NCBI GenBank assembly: GCA_030549495.1
Contig: JAUIRK010000708.1
Coordinates: 124,001-188,000 of the forward strand
From: Nectonema munidae
Taxonomy: Eukaryota > Nematomorpha > Nectonematoida > Nectonematidae
Direction of reading: 5' to 3'
Length of the DNA stretch: 64,000 nt
How positions within the stretch are numbered: the stretch's first letter is position 1; each line of letters begins with the position of its first letter. The notes under the pieces were generated by a model that made no database searches, was not told the DNA's origin, and worked only from the letters and a program-made list of their open reading frames with translations. The translations under genes were made by a program, and so were the position numbers. Shown one piece after another: positions 44,970 to 57,492 of this stretch.

Positions 44970-47220
44970 TACATATAAGGATGTTTATTAGAAATTTGGG
45001 AATATAGAAATCATTTTTCATCTTCGTGCAAAGCTCATCTTTTCACTGGAAACATTTTTTCCGGCCAAAATAAAGCTTCTTTGCATGCTCCAATATTTTG
45101 CATTTATCTTGATTATCATTTGCTTTTTGCTTTTTCCTTTTTAGTTTACAAAATGTGTACTATTCGTCAAAATATGTTCCTTGTTTTATCAAACGGATTC
45201 TACTCTGTCCTATATGGTTTATAATATTTTTGAAGTCTCAGACAAAAGATGCAAAGACAAACTGTCGAATTAAATGAAGACGGCTACACGTCAGAAGGTT
45301 CAAATGCAGTAGAATTTTGTTTTTTATTGGCTATTGAATCATGTTTCGATTTCACTAATAGCGCTTCACTCATAATTTCACTAACAATATATCTGATTAT
45401 TATTATTATCTATTTAAAACAATTATCAAATCTCAAATAATTCATTTAAAACTTTGGACGAAAAATTTTATAAATATGGATAAATATTATTTTTTTACAA
45501 TTCCTAACTGCCCAAATATTCATATATTTTTTGTCGGTTAAGCAATCAAGTGCTTGTGATTTACCTTCTCGTAATCCTGTTTTTTTAATAAAGAAATTTG
45601 TTATCTAGTAAGAGATTTGTGAAAACTTATTAGCAGAGCTAACTTCCTTGAAATAAAGTCTATTTTGATTTTAGTACTCAAAAATTGCGGAAATCGAATT
45701 TTAAATCAATTTATTGACAGTTTTATTTATTTATTTTTTTTTGATCAAAAATTCTCTTCTTTTCATTAAGTCAATTTTTTTCAATCGTTCAATCGAAGAA
45801 TAGTCATTATTTTCGTCGTAATAAATAAAAATTTTAAAATTTTCTCTATATACTTTTTGATGATATTATAAAAGAATTTGTTTTTAATAGAAATCATTTT
45901 TCCATTTTTGATAGATATATAGCGGTAAGATGAAAACTAAACACTTAAATATTTCTCTTTTTTGTATATCTGAAATTGCCAAGTTTCAAAACAGCGTAAA
46001 TTGAGAAATTATTTTCGAAATTTAAGAAATCACTCGGATAAGATTGAAAATATTCAAATCTGAAAATACTTTGAAAATTATGAATAAAAAATTTTTTTTT
46101 TTTAAATTTTTTTTATCAAATTTTTAATTCAATTTTTTTCTCCATAACTTATCGTTAAAATTTTATCCAAAAATAAACGTGTCATTACATCGGTGTGACT
46201 TTCTGATCTTTCTGTGTATTATAAGTAATGAACTTTTTTGAACATAACAAGTCTGATTAAATAGCAATGAATATCTATGAATATATTTATGTGGATACGT
46301 GCATTAGTTATATGAATAATCGATAAACAGATTAAAACATATCTCATCCACACGATTTTACACCTTAAAATTCATCCGCCTTAAAATGGATGGAATCAAT
46401 GTGATGCTAATTAATCGCATTATCAAATAAGAATATTCACACGATCTTTGGATTGATTTAAAAGCACTCATAACTTTTGCGCATAGCACCTGGTTTGCCA
46501 AAACTATTCCTAAAAATACAGTACCAAGCGTTGCTATACACACTACCTTTTTTCAATGATGAACTATAAGAGTGAATTCAGAAAGTTTTCTTACATTTTA
46601 ACTTCAACTATGTCATCCAAAATTATTACAATCCAATAGTAAAATAACTGACTCAATAGAATTTATAATTAACGACTGATTTTGTTGTGAATGTAATAGT
46701 AAACATTTCAGCGCAATAATTATGCATTGCTGAGATCACCAGTTTGAGTTTTCAGTGATTGCAAAGTATTGTAAAGGCCTTATTATTTTTAAATGCCATT
46801 TTCATTTATATATATCATTTTGATATATATACGATCTATCCAATTATTATTATCTATAAAACAATTAAAAATCTCAAATAATTCATTTAAATCTTTTTTT
46901 TGTTTAATTCCACAATAATTAATATATCATTAATGAAAATGGCATTTAAAGATAATATATTAAATATTTTTAATATATATTCAAACAAATAATTCGTGGT
47001 GCCCAATTAATAATCACTCAATCAATCATAATTAATAATCACTCAATCAATCATAATTTTTATAACTTTTCGTTTTTCTGAATAACTCAAGTTAATTATT
47101 ATACCGTTTTATGGCATATTCCTCAAAAATAATAAGACCTCTAGATGAAAAAATTTACGATGTTAATTTAAGGTGCAGAATCTAGGCAATTTTAAAAACC
47201 CAGGAGATTAATTTCACAAC
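44970..47220. other. AT-rich, no gene recognised
   Basis: No coding-like composition, splice-bounded exon or TIR pair was found. Short direct repeats occur, for example TCACTCAATCAATCATAATT twice at 47025-47057. Confidence 0.45.
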
Positions 47221-47224
47221 TATA

Positions 47225-47535
47225 TAGATGTAAACCCAGTGTGGAAAACATTAAGTTTTACCATTTTTATAGTAACATTACTGTAAAGTGAGTGCTTTAA
47301 CTCAATTTTTTTGAATAAATAAATATTTACAATATTTTCCTGTTATGTTAGCAATACAAGCAATACATAATATTAATGTAAAGATATAAAGAAATCGCTG
47401 AAACTCAATTTACAACAAATATAGTAAATTTATCTTGATTTAATCGTATTTTAATGACCAAGATATTATGCAAATTAGAATATTATGCATGATTACAGTA
47501 ACCATTTAAAAAACTATTAATTAATTAGTCACAAG
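47225..47535 (+). repeat. Dispersed repeat family A, copy 1
   Basis: It shares ATATAGATGTAAACC, AGTTTTACC, AATAAATAAATATTTACAAT, AAAGATATAAAGAAATCGCT and GATTACAGTAACCATTTAA in order with copies at 50805 and 62560. The left end after GTAAACC reads CAGTGTGGAAAACA. In other copies the right end reads TTTTTGTYTTCAGTG. It is non-coding, about 250-330 bp, and probably a MITE. Confidence 0.7.
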
Positions 47536-48216
47536 TCAAAAAACATTTAAAAAAGTTTCAATATTTTCTAGTTTTTTTGAAAAAAAATTTTTATACATTA
47601 AATTTTTAAGAATTTTATTAATAAGTATAGATATAGAACAATGTAATCTAATTTTAAATAAATTTATCTACAATATATTTATCTTTTTTTGTAGTAATTT
47701 TAACTATATGAAGAATAGAAAATCAATATTTTAGTATCAAATTTACCATTTTAATAGTAATACCATTACACATACCTTTTTTTTTAGATAATAATAACAA
47801 TGGAACTTTTATGTGGAGTAGAAATGTACTTTACTACTTTTTTTACTATTTTCTACATTTTTTTTCAGTGAGCATTTGCACCCTGCAATAAAAAGATTAG
47901 ATTTTCTGAAGGATAAAAGTTAAAATTTTTGTTTATAAATATAAGCAGATTTGTGCAACAAATTTCAGCTAAAATTTAAATAGCTTATCCAAGTCTAGAT
48001 TAATCAATTCGTACGCATGTTTTAAATTTCTTTGAAGGCAACAACATAGTTTTACACAAAAGTATTTTAAGTATTTATGAAGGCTCAAAATATATCAAGG
48101 GGTAATTTATTTAATCTGCATTCAATAAAGTTATATTTTCCACTGTTAATTATGTTATATCTTTTAAGTTTACTATTCTTATTGGAACATCAAGAAATCT
48201 TCAAAGACTAAGAAAT

Positions 48217-48703
48217 GAAGAAGAAGAAGAAGAAGAAGAAGAAGAAGAAGAAGAAGAAGAAGAAGAAGAAGAAGAAGAAGAAGAAGAAGAAGAAGAAGAA
48301 GAAGAAGAAGAAGAAGAAGAAGAAGAAGAAGAAGAAGAAGAAGAAGAAGAAGAAGAAGAAGAAGAAGAAGAAGAAGAAGAAGAAGAAGAAGAAGAAGAAG
48401 AAGAAGAAGAAGAAGAAGAAGAAGAAGAAGAAGAAGAAGAAGAAGAAGAAGAAGAAGAAGAAGAAGAAGAAGAAGAAGAAGAAGAAGAAGAAGAAGAAGA
48501 AAAAGAAGAAGAGAAGAAGGAGGAGAAGGAGAAGAAGGAGGAGGAGGAAGAAGAAGAAGAAGAAGAAGAAGAAGAAGAAGAAGAAGAAGAAGAAGAAGAA
48601 GAAGAAGAAGAAGAAGAAGAAGAAGAAGAAGAAGAAAAAAAGAAGAAGAAGAAGAAGAAGAAGAAGAAGAAGAAGAAGAAGAAGAAGAAGAAGAAGAAGA
48701 AGA
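48217..48703 (+). repeat. Long (GAA)n microsatellite
   Basis: About 487 bases of GAA/AAG repeats form an almost pure purine strand. They are interrupted near 48500-48545 by GAG/GGA variants and once near 48637 by an A-run. Open frames across it (poly-Lys/Arg, poly-Leu/Ser) are trivial consequences of the repeat and are not genes. Confidence 0.97.
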
Positions 48704-48729
48704 TTTATTAATTATATTTGTCATTTAAA

Positions 48730-50800
48730 TTAATAATACAATAAAAAAATAGTATTAGGAAAAAAATATTAAAATTATGCATAAAAATGGAACAGTCATA
48801 AAGTCAAAATAAAGTATTGATAACTTAACAACGGGTATACTAAAAATTGAAATTACATATATTACACATTGTAAATATTTACAACTAATGAATTCAGTTA
48901 TTATTACATGCGTAACAATTTTTAATAAGAACACAAAACATCATAATTTGATAAAAGTAAATTATGCATAAAATTTTTAAAACCTTTGATGGTGGAAAAC
49001 TCAATAGTAAAAAAACTCAAATTTAAATGATAAAATTGAGAGATTTTATATGCAATATAGCCTGTTGTGAATTAGAGAGCTTGTAAAATGGCATATTTCC
49101 TGCAAATCTTGGAGAGGTTCTTTGCTTTTCATGGTTATATGCAATTATTATCTTTGCAAAAATATTTGCCAAGCTTTGACAAATATATTTCAATGTAAGA
49201 ATTGCTAATTTCATATTATATATATGTCAAAGATCTTTTAGGGAAGAAATTTGATGAAAAAGAGTGGGTGTATGAGTAAAGAATCTTTTGTTAAATATCA
49301 TTCTGAGTGTCTAAAGAAGGAATGCCATAGTTGATGAATGACCCCAGTTAACGATACTGTACTATATGGGTGGGAGGAAAAGGATTTGTATAAGAGTACC
49401 AAAATATGAGGAGAGAACAACTTGCTACAATGTTTGATTATTCCTGTCACTTGAGAAAGTTTTTTGCATAAATATGTGTGAGGTGATCATCCCATTTCAA
49501 CAAAATAACTATAAGAATGATGCAAGTATTAGTGTTTAAAATAAATATTTAAAAAATGTATCAAAATTCAATGATATTCATTCTTAAAAAATTAAAATAT
49601 TCCAATAAATCATAACTGATTCTGCCGCACTTTTAACTGAAAAGTTAGAAAAAGGTATTTTTTACATTTTGAGTATAATATATTGGTAATTTGGTTTTTG
49701 TTGACCGATCCTGGAAAACTCTCATTTATTCTATGAATTTTTTGGATTTATTATTCAATGTTATAAGTGATTATAATACTAAAGTTATAAGTAATGTTCA
49801 AATTAGCGAAGATTACACACAAATGAATGATTTTGTTACAACATAGTAGTGTTGTGAGTAGTTTTCCTTGGTTTAAATTATTTAAAAGATATTTGTTTGG
49901 CTTACACTGATTCAGTGTAATCAATGTTAAATATAATCTCATTTACAGTATAGCTTTTTTCTATACTACTATTACTAGTATATAGCTTTCTATAGAATTA
50001 TTGTAAATTTAAGTTATCTTGTGCGCGTGAGAGTCTTCTACCTTCGATTTGTAAGGAATCAATAAATGTCACAATAAAGTTCACTTGAAAATGATAAAGA
50101 ATATATATACTGAAAATTTGTCGAAAAAGAACGTTGACGTTATTTTTGGCAATTTAATTAAAATGGACATAGATCGTTAGTCATATATAATACTCAATAA
50201 AGTCGACGCAAAACGAAAATGAAGACATTTTGTGACTGATTTTAACCATGACAAGACTTGAAAGTTTTATTTTGAGAAAATCATGGACCAAGGGAATGCT
50301 GAAAGCAAAAACAAAAATATTTTTGAGCTATCTCAAAAAATTTTTTTTGTTTTTCCTGTTTTTTCCATTTTTTCAATTAATGGAAAATCACATTGAAATT
50401 TTTAATTTTCTCAATTAAATTGATTTATTGAACACAGAATGAAAAAATGTTAAACAAAGATATATAAGCTTAAAAATTTTAAAATATAATTATATCCTTC
50501 CTCCTCAGAATTAAAGACTTCAAGAAAGCTTTTTGCCATCCATTTTTACTAATCCTCAATTTTGAAGAAAATTGTTTCGAGGATAGAAAAGTGGGATATT
50601 CAAAGAGTTCTTATTAATCAGTTCTGAGAAGTTTGAAATTTGCAAATAAAAAATATAAAAAAGAGTATACCTGTTTTCCCAGAAAACGAGATTGCAAAAA
50701 AGGGGTCCAACCAAAATTATGGTTAAAAAAAATTTTTTATTACTTTTTTTCTTTTCGAAGATATCTTCCTTCTTATTGTCCATAAAATATTATTAACTAT
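48730..50800. other. AT-rich, no gene recognised
   Basis: Apart from short A/T runs and dinucleotide repeats I see no exon, TIR pair or RNA gene in this stretch. Confidence 0.45.
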
Positions 50801-50804
50801 AATG

Positions 50805-51101
50805 AAGTTAACAAAAAGTTACAAAAAATCAAATATTACCATTTTTATAGGAATTTTAGGGGCATTTTTTTTTATCAATTTTATGAATAAATAAATATTT
50901 ACAATATTTTTCGGTTTTGTCAGCGATACAAATATTTGGATAAAATCATATGGAGAGCTTAAAAATCTTTTGTTGTTATAAGTTGATTTTTCTGTCATAT
51001 GTTTTACTTCATTGAAAGTGCATCCACTACTACAATTGTATTTTAATTACCACGAAAATAGTAATATATTATGCATGGCTACAGTAGCCATATTTAAAGT
51101 A
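50805..51101 (+). repeat. Dispersed repeat family A, copy 2, left part
   Basis: The segment follows the same order as the other copies (ATTACCATTTTTATAG, GAATAAATAAATATTTACAA, TATGCATGGCTACAGTAGCC) and stops at 51101, where the CACTG-ended transposon begins. The right part of the same copy resumes at 59978 (TAGTTAGTGTAAGCACTTTT, then TTTTCAGTG, to about 60010). Confidence 0.75.
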
Positions 51102-51230
51102 CACTGTAAAAAGTGCGTTTAGAGCTTAAACATGTTTTAACGTGTTTACACGTTTGTTCTCTAAACACCATGCACTTTTTAGTGTTTATGAGTCTTCTTT
51201 CTCACATGATTAGACGTCATGTGTTTAGGC
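51102..51230 (+). repeat. Left terminal and subterminal repeats of the CMC-like element
   Basis: After the CACTG terminus, short variants of GTGTTTA/TAAACAC recur in both orientations (GCGTTTAGAGC, AACGTGTTTACACG, CTAAACACCATG, TAGTGTTTATG, ATGTGTTTAGGC). CACTA-type elements use such subterminal motifs as transposase-binding sites. The right end at 59758-59977 has the same motif more densely. Confidence 0.75.
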
Positions 51231-51792
51231 TTCACAATATATATATATAAAACTATTCTCCATTCTTGGAAATAAAACTGTCTATACATCTGAGAAACGA
51301 GATACATATATATGTTTAAAAGCAAGACTCATATATAGTTTATATGCATAAGAAACGAGAGGCTCCTTGCAAACATCAGTGATGGATAGATCACATATAC
51401 ACTATAAAGCCATTATATGACAAGTGTATGATTTAGCACTGCTATCGGATCTCACATCTGTTTTCATTGTATACTAATTTGCTCTATGTTTTCATCTGTA
51501 CAGATTTCCTTTTTTTACTTGCTTCTTCTTCTTGTGTAGCCTTATTATCACGTTTTTGCCTCGGAGTCCCTGTCTTATTTTACTTGCTATCCTCATTTAT
51601 TTGCGAGTCAAAGTTCTCCTTTACACTTGTTAAATTTTTTTGTTTCCACTCACCTACTTTTAGCAACAGAATTTTTCTCACAATTGTTTTCCCTATACTC
51701 CACCACTCTACGTGTGAAGGTATTTTTATTTTTATAATTTTTTAGCCATTAGTATAAATCCACAGGTTTTATGTTCTTTGAATTTATATTTG

Positions 51793-51860
51793 AGGGCGTG
51801 GGTAATCGGTTAGGCGCTGAATCTCAAACCCAAAATGTTGGTTACTAATCTCTTACTACT
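51793..51860 (+). repeat. tRNA-derived SINE, family 2, head fragment
   Basis: GAGGGCGTGGGTAATCGGTT, then AGGCGCTGAATCTC and a GGTT box, follow the first half of the family-2 SINE (62071) with substitutions. The 3' half is not recognisable. It lies inside the CMC-like element, upstream of its transposase. Confidence 0.5.
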
Positions 51861-53716
51861 AGATCTTTTTAGTTATTATTTTTACTTTTTAATCTTTATT
51901 AAAACTCTTTTTTTACATTTAAAAATGATGTAATATTAAATTTTCAAAATTTTATTTATCCATTTTTACAATATGTACAGTTTACAACTTTTTCTATAAG
52001 AGTGTTTTTTACAGCAAGCTTAAACGTTCCATTAGATCAACACCACTCTTTATCTTGTAAAAGTTAATAAGATCTGGTATTTTTTCTTATGCGAAAACAA
52101 AAGAGAAGAAGATGCTTATAAAATACACAGGGTTTTTTTTACTTTGAGAGTGGGAAAACAATTAGTTAGAAAAGATGATAATGCTACCCATTTACGACCA
52201 TTGTTTCTTTATGGGAACTTTTAAAGTTTTGCCATCGTTGCTTTTTATAAAAACTTCTACTATAATTCTTCTGCTTCCCATCAGATATCCTCTGATACTT
52301 CTGGTCTTGAATGGGTATCCAAAACTTTCTCTTTTAGAAAAAGTCTGAAATTATATTATTTTTAAGATAAATAAATTGAAATTGGGAAATTTTTTAATAT
52401 TGTTTTTGAGTTTTTTAATTGTCTAACTAAAAAAAAGTATTATTTATTTAGAAAAACTTAGTAATGAAATGTTCAATGTGTAGTTTTTTACATATTTTGA
52501 AGAAGAATTCGTGTATCATCTCTTTTCTCGGCATCGATTTGAAGAAAATTTTTTTGTTGAATGTTCTTCAAAAAACTGTTTTTCTATCTTTCGTTCTTAT
52601 GAGTCATTTCGTAAGCATTGCTCACGGAAACATTATTCTTCTCATCAATCAAATTCTTCTTATGCTTATTCTGACAATTCTAGAAGTTTTTCACCTGAAG
52701 TTTCATTTGAAAAGTGTCACATCAAAGATGCTTTGTTTTTGCTGAAGTTAAAAGCAAGTTTTTCGCTCAGTCAATCATCCATAAATAAAATTATCCCTTT
52801 AATCCGCACACTTGTAGATGAAAAGCTCGCTGAGGTTTACAATAAAATAAAGAACCTAGGACTTGATTGTCAAAAAATAGAAGAAATTTATAAAATTTTA
52901 CAGCTTAGGTGTTTTGATGGTCTTGAGACAGAGTTTTTACAGCGCAAGTATTTTCTGAGATACTTTGATCTTGTCGAACCTCAAAAGGTTTTTATGGGAA
53001 CAAAAACTTTTATAAATTCAAAGAAAAGCAAAGTTACTAAAGATTTATTTGGATACTACGTTCCTTTTATGAACCAACTAGAAGTTATTCTCTCTTCCAA
53101 TGAGATAAAGTTTTTTGATGTTAACAATCAAAAAAGTGCATGAAAGACTTCTTTGATGGATCAAATTTTGAAAATTTGAATTTTGAGCAAAAAAAAGTTC
53201 TCTTTATATTGCTTTATATTATGATGACTTTGAAATAGCAAACCCTATTGGCGCACATAGAAAAAAGCATAAAGTTACAGTTTTATATTGGACACTTCTA
53301 AATATTCTACCTCATCTTCGCTTTACTTTACCATTTTCTCAACTTTTAACAATTACAAAAGCACAAACATTGAAAACTTTTGGTATCAAGACTCTTTTAA
53401 AAGACTTTGAAGAAAGTATGAAGCGGTTATTTACTGGTGTAGAACTAAAAGTTAACAAAGAAATTAAGAAAGTGTATGGTATTTTATATTGCGTTTTGGG
53501 TGACACTCCTGCAGCACAGTACATTGGTGGTTTTAAAGAAGGCGTTAGCTTTGCAAAAAAACCCTGCAGAACGTGTGAAATTGATATTTCGCAACTTTCA
53601 AATAGTCTTTATGGGGAGCAGTTTAAGCTGAGGAACGAAAGAGAACATCAAATCAGGTGTGAGGAAATGACAAAAATGTCTCCCTCTCAGAGAAAGCATT
53701 TTTCAAAGATCTATGG

Positions 53717-56228
53717 CAGGGGTTCCCAACCAGGGGTGCTCGCACCCCTAGGGGTGCGAAGCTACCCTTGAAGGGGTGCGAAGCTCAACTAAAATTTTAA
53801 TTATAAAAAACTGTTTTTATTAATTTTAATTAAAAATTTCTTTTAATTTATTTTAGTGCTTTCTTGTCTTAGTTTTAAAAATGTAAAAAAATAGTTTTTT
53901 TCCGAAAATTTGAATTGTTTTATTACTTAGTTGATCTGAAATACATAAAAATAATTTTTTTTGTTTTTTATTTATTTTTTGTTTTTTAGTATTTTTTATT
54001 TTTTTACAAGGATTGTGTAAATTACTATGTCTGCACTCATACTTTTTCTTTATTAACAAAAAATTTTAAACGTTTTTAAGTTTTTTAATTTTTATATATT
54101 ATTGTTTTAGATTTTTTCAGCTTGTTTTAATTAAGTTTTCAATTTTTTTTACAAACTCAGCCTAATATAAAGTATTGACTCATGTCAAAAGTTAGAAAAT
54201 GGAAAGACGAATATGTTTGTTTTGGCTTTACTTGCAATGAGAACTTAAGTTCACAAAGACCTCAATGCATTGTCTGCCAAGCTATTTTTTCTAATGCAAA
54301 TTTAAAGCCATCTAAACTTAAAGAACATTTTATTAATAAACATGGTGGAGCTAATGTTGTTGGACAAGATGAAAAATCTCTACAGGTTAAAAGAGCTCGT
54401 TTTGACTCGAGAGTGACTTTGCCCAAGTTGGGCTTTGTTATTGTTGAAAAACCCTTACTTCTTGCTTCTTATAAAGTTGCTTTTAGAATAGCAAAATCTA
54501 AAAAACCTCATACTATAGCTGAAGAGCTTGTTAAACCTTGTGCTTTAGAGATGGTTGAAGTTATACTTGGCAAAGATGCAAAAAACAAACTTAGTTCAGT
54601 TTCCTTGTCAAATAATGTTATTCAGAGTCGAATTTTAGATTTAAGTGAAAATGTTTTGCAGCAACTCATATTACAGATTAAATCTAGCTCATTGAAAATT
54701 TCCCTTCAGTTAGATGAGACTACAGACGTTTCTAATTGTAGTCAACTTATTGCTCTTGTAAGGTATGTTCATGAAGAATGTGTTAAAGAAAATTTTCTTT
54801 TTTGTGAGCAATTAATATCAACAACTCGAGCAAAAGATGTTTTTCAGCTGGTAAAAAACTTTTCGAGAAACATAATTTAAATCTTCAAATAATTGGATCT
54901 GTTTGCACCGACGGTGCACCTTCTATGCTTGGTAATAAATCTGGATTTATAACTTTAATGAAAAAAGAGATTCCTCATTTGCAAGGTACTCATTGTCTTC
55001 TCCATCGCCATGCTTTAGCATCAAAAACACTACCCGCAGTTTTAAAAACAGTTTTAGATAAAACTGTGAAAGTGATTAACTGGATACGAGGTCGTGCAAC
55101 AAATCATCGCCTCTTTCGAATGCTTTGTGAAGAATTTGAAAGTGAACATTCAGTTTTATTATATCATACAGAGGTTCGATGGCTCTCACGTGGAAAAATT
55201 TTAACTCGATTTTTGAACTAAGAAAGGAAATTAAATTATTTTTACATGAATCACAAAGCAAACTTTTTGAAGAATTAAACTCGCAAGAGTTTGATCAAAT
55301 GCTTGCATATTTGGCGGATATTTTTGCCAGAATGAACGATTTAAGTTTGTCACTTCAAGGCAGAAATATTAACATTTTAAAATGTTATGAAAAGCTAAAT
55401 GCGTTCAAAGAAAAACTGCAATTATGGTGTCAACGCGTAAAAAGTGCTAATTTTTCTAACTTTCCTTTTCTTGAAGAGCTTCTTAATGAAAATGAAACAT
55501 CAAGTTTGCTTTCTAATGTTAACAAAGAAATTGTGACACACCTTGAAACATTGTCTTTGTCATTTGATAAATATTTTGAACAGGGCAAGCTTGATAATTA
55601 TGATGAATGGATTATAAATCCATACTCTTTTGACTTGGAAAAAATGTTAGATAATTCAGAACTTAAAGAAGATCTTATAGAATTGCGCTCAAATCGAACA
55701 ATAAAATTAGAGTTTGAAAAAACAACATTAGAAACATTTTGGTGTTTAACCAGAAAGTTCTTTCCAAAACTTTCTGAAAAAGCTCTTGATGTGCTGATAC
55801 CATTTGCAACAACTTACTTATGCGAAATAGGATTTAGCGCTCTTCTTCATTTAAAAACAAAATCCAGAAACCGTTTGAATCCACAAGCTGATTTACGTCT
55901 TGCTATCAGTGATATATGCCCTAATTTTGAAGAGTTGGTAAATAAAAAGCAACAACAAAAAAGTCATTAATTTTAAAAAGAAATTTTTATTTTCACTCAT
56001 TTAAAAATAAAATTTTTTGAAAAGTAAACTTTTTTTAACATATGCATTTTTGATTTCTTTTTTTCTAATTCAAAGTAAACAGTACTTCTTTTTATTTCAA
56101 TTGAACACGTTTTAATTTAATGAGATCATAAATATGGGGTCCTATATTATAATAAAATTTTTTGGGGGTGCGATATCATAGTTGAAATTTTTTAGGGGTG
56201 CAAAGTTAAAAAAGGTTGGGAAACACTG
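53717..56228 (+). mobile_element. hAT transposon inserted in the CMC transposase gene
   Basis: The TIRs CAGGGGTTCCCAACC and GGTTGGGAAACACTG are near-perfect inverted repeats. ATCTATGG is an exact 8-bp direct repeat at 53709-53716 and 56229-56236, the hAT duplication length. Next to the left end GGGGTGCTCGCACCCCTAGG and next to the right end TTTTGGGGGTGCGATATCA form extended subterminal similarity. Removing one duplication restores the reading KIYGINRLS of the outer transposase. At 2,512 bp it appears full length. Confidence 0.96.
54182..55970 (+). pseudogene. hAT transposase (ZBED5/SCAND3-like)
   Basis: The N-terminal BED-type finger is complete (CIVCQAIFSNANLKPSKLKE then HFINKH, residues about 29-58). 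Catalytic-region motifs follow: [51 protein letters not shown] and [14 protein letters not shown]. The C-terminus has ETFWCLTRKFFPKLSEKALD and TTYLCEIGFSALLHLKTKSR, the hAT dimerisation domain. Length (about 600 residues) equals that of active relatives. Only two frame changes are seen, near 54855 (after LVKN) and 55205 (after LTRF), so the copy is young and nearly intact. It is in the same orientation as the outer transposase. Confidence 0.9.
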
Positions 56229-57492
56229 ATCTATGGCATTAATAGGTTGTCTGCTTTGAGTAGTTTTCCTTTATTTAAAGTCACTGAATGTATACTGCAT
56301 GATCCCATGCATGTTTTATTTGAAGGTGTTGTTAAGATATCAATTCAATTACTTCTAGAAACATTCATTTATGATAAAAAGTATTTTACTCTTGAAAGAC
56401 TTAACTTTTTCATTTCTAGCTTTCAATATGTTCATACAATGTTGAATGATAAACCTCAAACTTTAGAAAGAAATTCCCTAAAATATTTTAATACGTTACC
56501 CATGACTGCCATTGAAACAAAGAATTTTATGTATGTTTTGCCTTTTCTTGTTTCCGATTTCGTTCCTAAAGATGATAAGATGTGGCAAAATTTCATCAAG
56601 CTTATAAAGATATGCTCACTAATATTGTCTCCCATTATATCCGATGTCACGTTAGACTCCTTGTATGTTTTAATTTATCAGCAAATTTTTTTTTGCTGAA
56701 ACATTTGGCCATACAACTTTTCCACCAAAGCTTCATTATCTTACACATTTTACTGATCAAATGAGAAAGTTTGGACCAGCTCGCAACCATTGGTGTGTGC
56801 GATTTGAGGCAAAACACAGTATTTTTAAAAATGTTAAATGGAAGAATTTCAAATGTATCGAAAAGTCATTGGCTGTTTTCCATCAACATTGGGCGTGTAT
56901 GGAACAGGTAAAAAGAATTTCATCTTTGCATACTTTTGTTGAAGTTGGTGAAAAGCAACCTCTTGATATTAACGAACTTATTGATTTGAACCTGCCTTTG
57001 AACAAAACCTCTGAACATTTTACCTGTCAAAGAAATGTTTTTACAACTGATTCTGCAAAATTAAATGGAATTAAATACATGAAAAATGACGTTTTACTTT
57101 TCTCTAAATTGAAAAGCGACGAGCCAAAATTCTGTTTAATTGAAAAAATTTTGATTTCATCCGATGATATACTTTTTTCGTGTGTGATAAACTTGAAATA
57201 CTTGAGTTTGATGCTCATCTTAATGCTTTTGTTGTCAAAAGCTTAACCAAAAAGTCTATGTTGAATTCGCAAAATTTGATTACAAATGGCCTCAAACTTG
57301 TTTTTCATACAATGAAAAGATTTATGTGATTTTAGTTAAAGTTGATTTTTGTTGGTCATAATAAAAGTGTTTTATGTTTACAATTTTTCACTTTTTACAG
57401 ATTTAAACTGTACTTATTATTCTCTTTGTCATTCAATATTTAAATTGAAGTACATTTTTTCAACGAAAAGCTTTGTATGATCAAAAATAAGT

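Larger units (their letters stand above)
52464..57243 (+). pseudogene. CMC/EnSpm-like transposase with C2H2 fingers, interrupted by a hAT
   Basis: In order the plus strand shows a first zinc finger (MKCSMCSFLHIL...HLFSRHR, frame-shifted near 52500), a second (VECSSKNCFSIFRSYESFRK with HCSRKH), a helical linker to 53143, LYYDDFEIANPIGAHRKKHK, FGIKTLLKDFEESMKRLFTG, GDTPAAQYIGGFKEGVSFAK with CRTC, then after the hAT ECILHDPMHVLFEGVVKISI and KFGPARNHWCVRFEAKHSIF. The YYDDxExxNPxG...HK, HDxxHxxxEGV and GPxRNxWxxRFEAKH motifs mark a family of KDZ/CMC-like transposases widespread in invertebrates and fish. The acidic residues of YYDD and HD...E are candidate catalytic residues (inference). Frame breaks near 52500, 53140, 53210 and 56690 plus the hAT make this copy inactive. 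No intron was needed to read it. Confidence 0.85.

Noticed and set aside
48179-48733. Long open frames across the GAA tract (poly-Lys/Arg and poly-Leu/Ser).
   Set aside because: They are trivial translations of a microsatellite.
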